Positions 16,681 to 25,985 of a stretch of 64,000 nt of DNA are shown piece after piece; positions within the stretch are counted from its first letter, which is position 1; the number at the start of each line of letters is the position of its first letter. Origin of the DNA: Edaphobacter modestus (GTDB lineage: Bacteria; Acidobacteriota; Terriglobia; Terriglobales; Acidobacteriaceae). Made by a program: the position numbers and the translations under genes. The stretch covers positions 3,844,001 through 3,908,000 of the forward strand of contig NZ_SHKW01000001.1 of NCBI RefSeq assembly GCF_004217555.1, given 5' to 3'. Below the pieces are notes generated by a model. That model did no database searches and had not been told where the DNA came from. It saw only the letters and a list, made by a program, of their open reading frames with translations.

Positions 16681-18021
16681 TTCGACGCTCCCACGATGCG
16701 CCTGAGCTATCTGTTGCGCCAATACTAGTCCGATCCCCGTTCCATTTGGCTTTGTTGTGTAGAAGGGAACGAAGAGGTTGTTTGCATTCGTGAGTCCGGG
16801 CCCGTTATCCGTGATTCCGATGACGACCTCATTTCCTGTGCTCTTCCATTCGATTTCCACACAGGCTGTGCCGTCGTGGGTCGTATCCGGGCCCAGCGCG
16901 GCCTCTGCGGCATTTCGAACAAGATTGATCAGCGCTTGCTGAATCTGGTCTGGATCAGCTGGCAGCGTAATCTCCCTACCACTTGCTACGCTCACTTTCA
17001 CACGCGTCTCCAACTGTGCGACTCGACCAACCAAGGGGCAAAGGGGAATCAATTCGAGTCGTGGGGCGGGGAGGCCCATTAACTGTCGGTACGCTTGTAG
17101 AAAGCGATTCAGCGACTCCGCACGATTCTCAATCACCTCCAGGCCGCGCTCGAAGTCCCCACCCTGGCTTCCAGGAATGGAACTTGCGACGCGGCCGCGC
17201 AGGCTTTCAGCGATGGATTTAATCGGTGCCAGCGAATTATTGATCTCATGACCTAGTACTCGGATGAGGCGTGCCCACGCCAACCGCTCTTCTTCCCGCA
17301 AAGCTGCACTGACGTCGGAAAGAACGACCAGTGTGTGCGGAATCCCACTCAGACGAAAGCTCGTTCGTTTGACGATCCATCGCGCTGCCTGTTGCCCATT
17401 CCCCGGCGAAAACAGATCGTCGTCTGAGGCGTCGATAAGGTACGCAAGCTCAAAATCTTCAGCAGGATGGCCAAGCGCTCTCTTTGCATCCACGCCGAGC
17501 ATCTGCTCCGCTGCAGCATTCATCAGCTTCAATCTGCCCTCCGGATCGAAGGCAAGCACCGGAGATTGCATCGAATTGAGCACGCGTTCTACAAGAGCCA
17601 TAGCTTCCAGCGCCCCTGCTCGTTGAGCCTGCAGCATGCTGGCAAGGGCATTGATCTCCAGTGCGAGATCTCCCATCGCATCGTTCCTCAAGGCGCCGCG
17701 CGCGCGAAAGGAATAGTCGTCCTCCCGCAATGCCGCTACTACATTCGCAAGAGTCTGCAGGGGCCGGGTTACCTGTTCCATCACCAGAGAGACGCAGAAC
17801 GCCCACCCCCCAGTGGTGATCAGTACGACGATCCATTGAACCGTCATGTCTGCCATCGCTCTATGCAGCGCCAACCAGGTGAAGACGACGACCGGCACGC
17901 CCATCAGCAGAAGCCACAGACGCAACCGCCGCTCGAAGCTTAGCTTTCGTCGCGTCCTACCTAACGCGACCCGAGTAACAGGCCGCGAGCGCGGCTGAGG
18001 ATCAAAGGCCATATTTCTCAA
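16594..18021 (-). CDS. NtrY-like sensor histidine kinase
   Basis: 475 residues. Two N-terminal membrane helices (about 31-50 and 62-84) with almost no periplasmic loop are followed by a HAMP-like linker (residues 84-140), a PAS domain (about 143-240), a HisKA with phospho-acceptor His258 in 'VLGHEINNSLAPI', and an HATPase domain with 'NLVRNAAEAA', 'DNGPGL' and 'GTGIGLVLAQQI'. The absence of an extracellular sensor suggests it detects a membrane or cytoplasmic cue. It overlaps the response-regulator gene by 20 bp, so the two form a translationally coupled pair at the end of the efflux operon, which they probably control. Confidence 0.92.
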   Translation of the reverse strand: MRNMAFDPQPRSRPVTRVALGRTRRKLSFERRLRLWLLLMGVPVVVFTWLALHRAMADMTVQWIVVLITTGGWAFCVSLVMEQVTRPLQTLANVVAALREDDYSFRARGALRNDAMGDLALEINALASMLQAQRAGALEAMALVERVLNSMQSPVLAFDPEGRLKLMNAAAEQMLGVDAKRALGHPAEDFELAYLIDASDDDLFSPGNGQQAARWIVKRTSFRLSGIPHTLVVLSDVSAALREEERLAWARLIRVLGHEINNSLAPIKSIAESLRGRVASSIPGSQGGDFERGLEVIENRAESLNRFLQAYRQLMGLPAPRLELIPLCPLVGRVAQLETRVKVSVASGREITLPADPDQIQQALINLVRNAAEAALGPDTTHDGTACVEIEWKSTGNEVVIGITDNGPGLTNANNLFVPFYTTKPNGTGIGLVLAQQIAQAHRGSVELRNRSDGTSGCRAELRLPLTSSVRELVS

Positions 18022-19405
18022 TGCGCCGATAGAGCGCGCCGCGGCTCAAACCAAGCGCATCGGCAGCGTGACTGACGTTTCCATTGGCGCGCGCCAGTGC
18101 CTTACGAATCAGGATTGCCTCTACAGTCTCAAGGCTCATCTCATCCAGGCTCTGAGCTGCTCCTCCACGCTGCACATTCAATCCCAGATCGGCGGCTTCA
18201 ATGCGCTCTCCGCGCGCCATCAACACAGCCCGCTCAATCGTATGGTCGAGCTCGCGCACGTTTCCCGGCCATCCATATTGCAACATTTGCTGCATCGCTG
18301 CGGAATCCAAACCCTGCAGCGGCCTTCGATACCGTGCAGAGTGACGAGCCAGAAAATGCGCCGCCAGCGTCGGAATATCCTCTCGTCGGTCGCGCAGAGC
18401 CGGTAGAGCAATCTCCACCGTGTTTAGGCGAAATAGCAGATCCTCACGAAAACGTCCTGCTACGCATTCTGCGCGTAGATCCGCATTTGTTGCCGAGATC
18501 ATCCGCACATCGACCCGTTGTGTCTTTGATGTGCCCACACGTTCCATCTCGCCCGTCTCCAGCACACGCAATAGTTTCGCCTGTTGGCGCACCGGTATAT
18601 TCGCGATCTCATCCAGGAACAACGTGCCATGATTCGCTAATTCAAAACGGCCTATGCGATCCGCACGAGCGTCCGTGAAAGCGCCCTTTACGTGTCCAAA
18701 AAGCTCGCTCTCAAATGTGCCCTCGGGCAGCGCACCTGTATTAACGGCGACAAGGGTACGATCTGCCCTTGTCGAAAGTCGATGGAGGGTTTGGGCAACA
18801 ACTTCTTTGCCTGTGCCATGTTCGCCCGTGACGAGAACATTTGCATCCGATGGCCCGATTCTGGCCATCATTTCGACGATCGGCCGCATCGCCGCAGCGG
18901 AAGCGATGAAGTCAGGCGCTCCCGGTGCGCGCAGTATCCGATTCTCAGCCTCCAGCCATTGTGCTCTTCGTTGGCTGCGATAAAGCTCCATCTGGGTTCG
19001 CAGCACGCTCAACAGGCGCGCATTCTCCCAGGGCTTTTGAATAAAGTCTCCTGCGCCGCGCCGCATCGCCTCTACCGCGAGATCGATATTTCCCCATGCC
19101 GTCATCACGACGACCGGAACCTGCGAATCGATCTCCCGGATGCGGGCGACCAGCTCCAATCCTTCCTGACCCGAAGTTGTATCGCGTGTGTAGTTCAGGT
19201 CGACGAGAACGCCGTCGTAGCTCTCTCGCGCTACCGCCTCGACCGCCAGCGCTGGAGTTCGCACCATCTCCAGCTCATAGCCCTCCGGCTTGAGCAAAAG
19301 ATGGATCGCCTCAAGGATATGAGGTTGATCGTCGGCGACGAGCAGTTTGCACGGCTTGTCTGTCTTCGCCGACCGTGTGTCCGCTCCCGCCATCTCCTCC
19401 ACCAT
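18002..19405 (-). CDS. Sigma-54-type response regulator with variant GAFTDA loop
   Basis: NtrC-class regulator, 467 residues from ATG 19405, which has GGGAGAGG 5 bp upstream. The receiver domain carries phospho-acceptor Asp69 ('GVLVDLNYT'). The AAA+ domain has Walker A 'GEHGTGKE' and Walker B 'GTLFLDE'. The Fis-type helix-turn-helix ends the protein ('GNVSHAADALGLSRGALYRR'). The sigma-54 contacting loop reads GAFTDA rather than GAFTGA; this variant occurs in a subgroup of NtrC-family proteins and may alter sigma-54 contact. It lies 17 bp downstream of the TolC stop and overlaps the kinase gene. Probable target: the efflux operon itself. Confidence 0.92.
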   Translation of the reverse strand: MVEEMAGADTRSAKTDKPCKLLVADDQPHILEAIHLLLKPEGYELEMVRTPALAVEAVARESYDGVLVDLNYTRDTTSGQEGLELVARIREIDSQVPVVVMTAWGNIDLAVEAMRRGAGDFIQKPWENARLLSVLRTQMELYRSQRRAQWLEAENRILRAPGAPDFIASAAAMRPIVEMMARIGPSDANVLVTGEHGTGKEVVAQTLHRLSTRADRTLVAVNTGALPEGTFESELFGHVKGAFTDARADRIGRFELANHGTLFLDEIANIPVRQQAKLLRVLETGEMERVGTSKTQRVDVRMISATNADLRAECVAGRFREDLLFRLNTVEIALPALRDRREDIPTLAAHFLARHSARYRRPLQGLDSAAMQQMLQYGWPGNVRELDHTIERAVLMARGERIEAADLGLNVQRGGAAQSLDEMSLETVEAILIRKALARANGNVSHAADALGLSRGALYRRIEKYGL

Positions 19406-19421
19406 CGAAACCTCTCCCTTG

Positions 19422-21311
19422 CTAATCGCCGCCGATTGCAATTCCCGTTCTCGCCGATTCTATCGAAATCTGGTTCGCGTCCAGCGTCGTGCCTACAGAC
19501 CGCTCCAGTTCGATCTTAGCCTTCTGATAAGCCGTCATCGCTGCCACCAGGGCCGACTCCGCTGCCGAGAGGTCCCGCCGTGCCGTTAGAGTCTGGTAGT
19601 TTGACCCCGCCCCCAGCTCCTGTTCCTTGGCCGTAATATCGAAGGTCTTCTGTGCCAGCTCGCGTGCCTTACGTGCCGACTCCACGCGCGCCTTGCTCTG
19701 TTCCAGGGCATACTCCGCATTGCGAACTTCGATCCGGATCTGTTTCTTCAATTGCTGCATGCGCAGTTCCGCCTGTCTTGCCTCCAGCTCCGATCGGTAC
19801 TGGTCAGACTTTGCGACCCGGTTGCGAATCGGAACATTCAAAGTAACGCCCACATAATAATCCGGAGCTGTATTGTTGAACGCATTCCGCAGCGAGCCCG
19901 TCCAGTCTGGGGGAGCGGTCGAAGGGGTATTCGCTGCGGGATTCGGTGGTCCCGCCAGCCCGGTTCCACCATAGTAAGCCGTCAGCGCAACGGACGGCAG
20001 AAGTGCATTCCGTGCAGCGCTGCGGCTTATCCGTCGGTTTTCGAGGTCAATGGTCGATTCGCTCAACTCGATACGGTCTCTCAAAGCCTCCGCAATGGTA
20101 TCCTCGGTCGATCCGGTGACTCCCGTGTTGCTCACCGAAGTGGAGTCGGTCGGTCGTACCGGCATTGCTTCCAGAATCGGATCATCCAGGTTCTTCGTCA
20201 GCGCATTCTTGATCAGAAGCTCCTGGAACTGCAAAGCCGTCTTCGCAATGGTAAGATCCTGCTCGCGGTTGGCAACCTCAGCCTCGTCCTTCATAACATC
20301 CATGGCGGGAATTGCCTGTAGCTCAAGTTGCTTGCGCCCACTGTCCAGCGTTTGCCTGGCGAAGTCGAGTGCGCGGCTCTTCACCCCTTCGTCTTCATAG
20401 GCAGCTACAAGGTCCCAGTACATATTCGCGATCTGCGTGATCGTCGTAATCACCTGCAGCTTGAAGGCTTCATCGGAGATCTTCTGGTTATTCTTCGCAA
20501 TTCGCAGATATCGCAGGTTTGGCCCGAATCCGAACCCGGCCAGCAGTTGTTGTTGCAGGGCAACTTGATAGTACGTATTTAAAGATGGATTCAGGTAAGT
20601 TCGAAAGCTGTTCGTTGCAACGCGATTGTTTTGAAAGGCCGCCGAGAGGGTCGTACCGGTCGGGAAAGACTGAGAATAGCCGACATTTCCAATCGTCGTG
20701 TTCTGTTGCAGCAGAGGAACACCATAGGTTTGAAGATTCGAAAGCGGCTGGGTGTAATGCTCGTTGCTGAATGTTCCCGTAACCGCAGGATCATACGATT
20801 GCACGATGGTCCCGGCGCCGAGCGTGGACTGCACCAGGCCCGCGGCTCCCGATCCCGCACCGCCCGCGCCTCCCGATGTTCCACCAGCTCCCGCACCGCT
20901 CGCCCCCGATCCGAAGCCGCCCACGCCTCCACCAGGAGTATTCTGTACCACGCCTGTGTTCACACCGCGAAACGATCCCCCTGCGCGTGTGCGAAGAATA
21001 TCCGCCTCGGCGATAGGAATGTTATATCGTGCAATTGCGAGGTCGAGGTTATTCTCAAGCGACAGCGTAATCGCATCTTTCAGGCTCAGCTCCAGAACGC
21101 CATCATGCACCAGCGAATCGATTCGTGGCGAATTTGCCAGATTCGGTTGCGGAACCAGCGTTGCGCGATAGGTGTCCAGCGGATTGCTTGAATGCGGAAT
21201 GTCCAGCCTGAGCGCAGGAGCCTGCACGTTTGCGGTCTGCACATTTTGCGCCCACGTCGGCAACGTAACCAGCAATACCGCGCTCACGTATCGGGGAAGA
21301 GAAGTCCTCAA
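19422..21311 (-). CDS. TolC-family outer-membrane efflux protein
   Basis: A 629-residue outer-membrane channel subunit with signal peptide (RYVSAVLLVTLPTWAQ). The two TolC repeats are visible, each with long coiled-coil stretches: 'ALDFARQTLDSGRKQLELQA' in the first half and 'QSKARVESARKARELAQKTF' in the second. A Gly/Ala/Ser-rich insert at about residues 130-165 is unusual for classical TolC but sits where a surface loop would be. Its start codon overlaps the ATPase stop by 4 bp. It completes a tripartite MacAB-TolC-like pump together with the HlyD adaptor and permease upstream. Confidence 0.9.
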   Translation of the reverse strand: MRTSLPRYVSAVLLVTLPTWAQNVQTANVQAPALRLDIPHSSNPLDTYRATLVPQPNLANSPRIDSLVHDGVLELSLKDAITLSLENNLDLAIARYNIPIAEADILRTRAGGSFRGVNTGVVQNTPGGGVGGFGSGASGAGAGGTSGGAGGAGSGAAGLVQSTLGAGTIVQSYDPAVTGTFSNEHYTQPLSNLQTYGVPLLQQNTTIGNVGYSQSFPTGTTLSAAFQNNRVATNSFRTYLNPSLNTYYQVALQQQLLAGFGFGPNLRYLRIAKNNQKISDEAFKLQVITTITQIANMYWDLVAAYEDEGVKSRALDFARQTLDSGRKQLELQAIPAMDVMKDEAEVANREQDLTIAKTALQFQELLIKNALTKNLDDPILEAMPVRPTDSTSVSNTGVTGSTEDTIAEALRDRIELSESTIDLENRRISRSAARNALLPSVALTAYYGGTGLAGPPNPAANTPSTAPPDWTGSLRNAFNNTAPDYYVGVTLNVPIRNRVAKSDQYRSELEARQAELRMQQLKKQIRIEVRNAEYALEQSKARVESARKARELAQKTFDITAKEQELGAGSNYQTLTARRDLSAAESALVAAMTAYQKAKIELERSVGTTLDANQISIESARTGIAIGGD

Positions 21312-22015
21312 GGGCGCACCTCCTCAGCGGTGTCCGCCACTTCGCCGGCCGTATCGGAGTGAACCCATCCGTCCCGCAGCTCGATCGTACGTGTACCGTA
21401 GGCAGCGTTTGCCTCCGAATGTGTCACCTGTACGATCGTCGTGCCCTCTTCATTCAACTGCCGGAACATCTCCATAATCTCCTTCGCCTGTTTGGATTGC
21501 AGATTGCCCGTCGGCTCATCGGCCAGTAACAGCGCCGGCTTGTGAATCATCGCGCGCGCGATTCCCACCAGCTGTTGTTGACCACCCGAAAGCTGATGTG
21601 GATACAGATCCTTCTTGCCCACAATGTTGAATCGATCGAGTGTGTCGGCTACCAGCCCCTGCCGGTCTGTACGCGGAATGTCCTTGTAGGAGAGAGGAAG
21701 GTCGATATTCTCTGCTACCGTGAGGTCATCCAGCAGATGGTAGCTCTGAAAGACCATTCCAATCCGCCGCCGCGCAAGGTCCGCACGCTGTTTGCGGTTC
21801 ATGCGGTGCACAGTCTCTTCGTCGAATTCAAACTCACCCCGCCACTGGTCATCGAGCATGCCCAGCACGTTGAGCAGCGACGACTTGCCCGCACCGGAAG
21901 GACCCATGATTGTGATGAACTCCCATGGTTGAATCGTCAGGTTTACCCGGCGAAGAACCCACGTCTCCATATGTCCGGTCTTGTAGCTGCGTTCCAGGTT
22001 TCTCAGTTCAATCAT
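21308..22015 (-). CDS. ABC transporter ATP-binding protein (MacB/LolD type)
   Basis: 235 residues. Walker A is 'GPSGAGKSS' (about residues 39-47), the signature is 'LSGGQQQLVGIARAM' and Walker B is 'ALLLADEPTG'. The D-loop reads 'NLQSK' where NLDS is usual, and the signature lacks the common Arg after QQQ. The H-loop is 'VTHS'. The ribosome site GGAG overlaps the end of the permease relic upstream. Two ATPase genes exist in this operon but only one intact permease, so this one may have lost its cognate permease or may share the intact one. Confidence 0.92.
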   Translation of the reverse strand: MIELRNLERSYKTGHMETWVLRRVNLTIQPWEFITIMGPSGAGKSSLLNVLGMLDDQWRGEFEFDEETVHRMNRKQRADLARRRIGMVFQSYHLLDDLTVAENIDLPLSYKDIPRTDRQGLVADTLDRFNIVGKKDLYPHQLSGGQQQLVGIARAMIHKPALLLADEPTGNLQSKQAKEIMEMFRQLNEEGTTIVQVTHSEANAAYGTRTIELRDGWVHSDTAGEVADTAEEVRP

Positions 22016-22021
22016 GGTCCC

Positions 22022-22242
22022 TCACTCCGATCTCAGCGCTTGTGTTGGGCTCAATCGCGGAAGCGCGCCGCGCAGAAAGATAACTCGCCGCTCCAGCGGA
22101 GATCAGCATCACGTCCACTGCCGCCGCCAGCGCCATCCCGCTGTTTGAAGGGCGCGGGAGATACCCGAGTCGCTCGCGATCATAGCTGTCTCAACGCAAA
22201 GCGAAGGTCCTGCGCCAGCAGGCGAGGCAATATTGCTCTCAT
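22022..22242 (-). pseudogene. Deleted and frameshifted FtsX/MacB-type permease relic
   Basis: It starts with AAGGGG, ATG and 20 codons typical of the permease N-terminus (MRAILPRLLAQDLRFALRQL), then a stop. Directly after comes, in another frame, a permease C-terminus: 'RLGYLPRPSNSGMALAAAVD' leading into 'LISAGAASYLSARRASAIEP'. A single extra base then shifts to 'TQALRSE' and stop TGA at 22022-22024, the usual end of these permeases ('P.ALR.E'). The central ~800 codons are gone. This is best explained as an internal deletion of a full permease gene that belonged with the ATPase at 21308-22015. Confidence 0.8.
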
Positions 22243-22259
22243 CGAGATCCCCTTGATTT

Positions 22260-24815
22260 CTATTCCGTTCGAAGTGCTTTCACCGGATCGGTGGAAGCGG
22301 CGCGTTGTGCCGGAATCAGTCCGGCTGCGCACGCCGCGAATGCCAGTACCGCAACCGCCATGGCAAGCACTACCGTGTCGTGTCCACCCACGTTGTAGAG
22401 TTGCGATTGCACGAAGCGCGCACTCATCCATGCCACCGGGATTCCGATCGCCAGTCCAATGCCTGCCTGCAGCATGGCCTCTCGCAGCACCATGCCGACT
22501 ACGCTCCAGCGATTTGCACCAAGTGCCATCCGGACACCGATCTCGGGCGTGCGTCGCGCTACCGAATATGCCGTCACACCATACAGGCCAACCGAGGCCA
22601 GCACCAGTGCGAGAACGCCGAACATCAGCGTAAGCCTTGCAATCAGGCGATCCTGGTTGAACTGACCACGAATCTGTCCAGAGAACGTGTTATAGCGCGT
22701 TATCGTCAGATTAGGGTCAATGTTGGCGAGGGTCCGTCGCATCTGTGACTCCAACCCCTCGATGGTTCCTTTGGTTTGCAGCATGATCGCTCCGGCATAC
22801 AGGGAGCGAATATCATCCTCTGGCTTCGTATGCGCTACCTGCAGCAGGGGACGGAAGTACATTGCGCGCACCGGACGCCGCACGTCGACATACTTCACAT
22901 CGGAGACGACTCCTATGATTTCAAAATCTCCCGCACTCTCCATTCCCGAAATGCCAAAGTGAGCGCCGATGGGATCTTCTCCCTTTGGAAAGAATTTTTT
23001 GACGAAGGTCTGGTTGACGACCACAACAGGAGTGGACGTCGCCGTGTCGTGGATCGTAATACCGCGCCCGCGAAGAATACGGTGGCCGACGATGTCGAAG
23101 AACTCCGGACCAACCCGCAGCCACGAAGCTCCGATCTCGTCACCCACCCGAGGTTCCGGCCGTCCCTGAAGAAAGACCCCTTCACCCCAGTTATTTCCTT
23201 CGAGAGGCGTGTACAAGGAGAGCGCAACCCGCTCTAATCCAGGTAAGCCGTGAAGTCCCTGTTCAATCCGGTCGTAAAGGCCCTGCAACTGTTCCGGTTT
23301 GTATCCGGCATTCTCGGGGCTGAAGTGTGCCACGACTCGATCTTCGGTCTCTACTCCAAAGTCCTGGTTTTCGAGCTTATTGAGACTCTTCGCCAGAAGA
23401 CCTGCACCGACCAGCAGCACGAGTGATAACGCTGCCTGCAGAATCACCAGCGATCGCTGCAGCCATCCCGAATGATCCTTGGTCGATCGGTTCGAGCCGC
23501 GGAGCGCCTCAGCTGGTTCTGAATGGGAGGTCACCCATGCGGGTGCAATGCCGAAGATCAGGCCCGTAAGAAGCGATATCCCGAAGGCAAACCCAAGGAC
23601 CGGAAGCGACGGGCTCGCATGAATCGGAAGATTGGTCGCATCGGGAAACGCCATCGTCAGAAGAAGCCTGGTACCGACGAAGGCAACAATCAGTCCCACG
23701 AGACCGCCGATGCAGGAGAGCACAACGCTCTCCGTAAGCATCTGCAGGATGAGCCTCGTTCTCTGTGCTCCCAGTGCCATGCGGATGGAGGTCTCGGCTC
23801 GCCGCGCCATGCCACGCACCAGCACCAGGTTTGCGATGTTTGCGCACGCGATCAGAAGCACCAGCGCGGAGATGGAGATCAAAAGCCGAAGGCCGGTCCC
23901 GAACTCCTGCTGCATGTTTTCAATTCCTGCTCCGCCCGGCGTCAAAACAACGTGGGACTGCGCGAGATTCTTCTCCTGACCCTTCTTTTGATAAAGCTCA
24001 ATCTGCGCCAGATAGTTGCGAAGCGAAGCGCTCATCTTGGCCTGCAACTGTGGAACGTCCGTCCCTGGCTTTACTCTTCCCAACAGATAAAGCCAGTTCG
24101 CTCCGCGCCGATGCAGAAGGCTTGTGGGATGAGCAGGTCCCATGATGGGTTCCATCGACATCGGTATATAGAAATCCGGAGGAGTATCCGTCATGCGATC
24201 TCCGTAGAATCCAGGAGGCGTGATGCCCAGGATCGTTACGGGATAGGTATTCAGTGTGAACGTACTGCCCACGATGGATGGATCGGAGGCGTAATCGCGC
24301 TGCCAGGTCTGGTAGCTCATCACAACTCCCATCGGTGCTCCCATCACATCGTCCGAAGGAACGAGCAGCCGGCCGACATAGGGCTTCAGGTCAAAGACCT
24401 GGAAGTAGTTCCCCGACACCATCTCTCCCCGCGACGCTTTCGGTAGCGCGTCGGTTCGTCCGCTGCGAGCCGTGATCGAGCCATATCCAATACCAGCCTG
24501 CATCGCCGCCAGGTGTTCGAACTCCGGCGTGTTATCCCGAAGATGCGTGTACAGTTCGTAAGCGAAGATCGAATAGTCATTCTTATCCGGTGTTCCGCCA
24601 TTGACGCAGCAATCGTCGGTATCGCCAACTCTCACCAGCGTCTTCGGATCGATGACCGGCAGGTTCTTCAGAAGCACCGCATGAACCAACGTGAATATGG
24701 CGGCGTTCGCGCCGATCCCGAGAGCCAGCGTCAAGATCGCCGTCAACGTGAATCCTGGAGCCTTCCGTAGTTGCCGCAGGGCAAACTTTACATCCTGGAT
24801 GAGTCGATTCATCAT
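22260..24815 (-). CDS. ADOP-type ABC permease (MacB/FtsX fold)
   Basis: An 851-residue permease of the acidobacterial duplicated type: two copies of a MacB periplasmic core plus FtsX module. The N-terminus has the hallmark 'DVKFALRQLRKAPGFTLTAI' and 'LALGIGANAAIFTLVHAVLL'. A first FtsX block lies near residues 310-450, a second core follows 'RSLVILQAALSLVLLVGAGL', and the last FtsX block includes 'YGVTAYSVARRTPEIGVRMA' and ends 'DPVKALRTE'. AGGAG lies just before two adjacent ATGs (24815 and 24812); the second has better spacing. It is the only intact permease in this efflux operon and probably exports a small molecule or lipid with the HlyD adaptor and TolC. Confidence 0.92.
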   Translation of the reverse strand: MMNRLIQDVKFALRQLRKAPGFTLTAILTLALGIGANAAIFTLVHAVLLKNLPVIDPKTLVRVGDTDDCCVNGGTPDKNDYSIFAYELYTHLRDNTPEFEHLAAMQAGIGYGSITARSGRTDALPKASRGEMVSGNYFQVFDLKPYVGRLLVPSDDVMGAPMGVVMSYQTWQRDYASDPSIVGSTFTLNTYPVTILGITPPGFYGDRMTDTPPDFYIPMSMEPIMGPAHPTSLLHRRGANWLYLLGRVKPGTDVPQLQAKMSASLRNYLAQIELYQKKGQEKNLAQSHVVLTPGGAGIENMQQEFGTGLRLLISISALVLLIACANIANLVLVRGMARRAETSIRMALGAQRTRLILQMLTESVVLSCIGGLVGLIVAFVGTRLLLTMAFPDATNLPIHASPSLPVLGFAFGISLLTGLIFGIAPAWVTSHSEPAEALRGSNRSTKDHSGWLQRSLVILQAALSLVLLVGAGLLAKSLNKLENQDFGVETEDRVVAHFSPENAGYKPEQLQGLYDRIEQGLHGLPGLERVALSLYTPLEGNNWGEGVFLQGRPEPRVGDEIGASWLRVGPEFFDIVGHRILRGRGITIHDTATSTPVVVVNQTFVKKFFPKGEDPIGAHFGISGMESAGDFEIIGVVSDVKYVDVRRPVRAMYFRPLLQVAHTKPEDDIRSLYAGAIMLQTKGTIEGLESQMRRTLANIDPNLTITRYNTFSGQIRGQFNQDRLIARLTLMFGVLALVLASVGLYGVTAYSVARRTPEIGVRMALGANRWSVVGMVLREAMLQAGIGLAIGIPVAWMSARFVQSQLYNVGGHDTVVLAMAVAVLAFAACAAGLIPAQRAASTDPVKALRTE

Positions 24816-24859
24816 TCACTCCTGTCTCTGCACGATCTTCGCGCCCACCACTATCCTGC

Positions 24860-25231
24860 TCAGACTCTTCCGTTGACCTCTACCGGGAAAGCACTCAACA
24901 TGCTGATCCGTGCGTTCTCGAATAGTGCACGCACGCTCGGAACCGGGACACTCAGCTCCATGTTGTATTGCCGCACCCCTACAATCACGGTGAATCCCGG
25001 CACCTTCGCAGAGCATTCGGCGTGAGCTCTCATCCTGCTGATCGCGTCGTTCTCCGACATTGCTTCAGCGTCCACCCCTTCGGTGGTCAACCTCAACTGC
25101 TCGCCATCGGCCTCGTAGAAAACCGCGCAGCGAACCCCAACGCACATCGCAACGAGCAGAAGAAATGCCGCGACGAAGGCCGGCATCTCGTCCATAGTCT
25201 GTCTCGCTTCATCTATCACTTCGCGCATCAT
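24860..25231 (-). CDS. Small single-TM protein of unknown function in the efflux operon
   Basis: 123 residues, unrecognised. A hydrophobic helix at about residues 18-38 ('FVAAFLLLVAMCVGVRCAVF') follows an acidic N-terminus, and the rest is a mixed alpha/beta soluble part ('DAISRMRAHAECSAKVPGFT', 'YNMELSVPVPSVRALFENAR'). Evidence that it is real: GGAGG 7 bp before ATG 25231, a start only 2 bp after the ATPase stop, and conserved operon strand. It could be a small auxiliary subunit of the pump. No family can be named. Confidence 0.6.
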   Translation of the reverse strand: MMREVIDEARQTMDEMPAFVAAFLLLVAMCVGVRCAVFYEADGEQLRLTTEGVDAEAMSENDAISRMRAHAECSAKVPGFTVIVGVRQYNMELSVPVPSVRALFENARISMLSAFPVEVNGRV

Positions 25232-25233
25232 CG

Positions 25234-25944
25234 CTATGCCTCCGCCATTAGCTGGCTCAGCTCTCCTTCTGCAACCACCTTGCCGTCGAAGAGATGAATC
25301 TGCCGCTCTGCATGCGCGGCAAAGCGCGGATCGTGGGTCACCATGCAGATCGTCGCGCCTTCATCGTGCAGCTCCTTCAGCAGCTTCATCACCGCTTCAC
25401 CGTTCTTCGAATCCAGGTTTCCCGTTGGCTCGTCCGCCAGCAGGATCGAAGGCGATCCCGCCAGTGCGCGCGCCACCGCAACCCTCTGCTGCTGACCGCC
25501 CGAGAGCTGGGCAGGATAATGCCGCATCCGGTGCGCCATATTCACTCGCTCCAGCGACTCCTGCACTCTCCTCTTCCGTTCCGCCGCAGGCATGCCCGTG
25601 CGATACGTCAGAGGCAGTTCCACGTTCTCGGCCACGCTCAGATCGCCGATCAGGTTAAAGCTCTGGAAGATGAATCCGATCTCCTGGTTGCGGATCCGCG
25701 AACGGTCACCAAAATCCAGATTCGCGACCTCTTTCCCGTTCAGCTGATAGCGCCCGTTCGTCGGCGTATCCAGCAGGCCAATGATCGAAAGCAGTGTCGA
25801 CTTGCCGCAACCGGAAGGCCCCGACATTGCCACATACTCGCCGCGCTCAATCTGCAGATGCACACCCGACAGCGCATGTGTCTCGATCTCATCGGTGTAA
25901 AAGACCTTCGTAAGCTGCTCGATGTCGATAATCGTCTCTGTCAT
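25234..25944 (-). CDS. ABC transporter ATP-binding protein (MacB/LolD type)
   Basis: 236 residues with every canonical motif: Walker A 'GPSGCGKST', Q-loop 'FIFQSFNL', signature 'LSGGQQQRVAVARAL', Walker B 'ILLADEPTG', D-loop 'NLDSK' and H-loop 'VTHD'. It lies between the HlyD adaptor (41 bp upstream) and the small membrane protein. It is the likely energising subunit for the ADOP permease. Compared with the second ATPase at 21.3 kb its motifs are fully standard. Confidence 0.93.
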   Translation of the reverse strand: MTETIIDIEQLTKVFYTDEIETHALSGVHLQIERGEYVAMSGPSGCGKSTLLSIIGLLDTPTNGRYQLNGKEVANLDFGDRSRIRNQEIGFIFQSFNLIGDLSVAENVELPLTYRTGMPAAERKRRVQESLERVNMAHRMRHYPAQLSGGQQQRVAVARALAGSPSILLADEPTGNLDSKNGEAVMKLLKELHDEGATICMVTHDPRFAAHAERQIHLFDGKVVAEGELSQLMAEA

Positions 25945-25985
25945 TCGCTATCTCCTTTGTCTCGCTTCCGTATGCTGTCCCTGTC

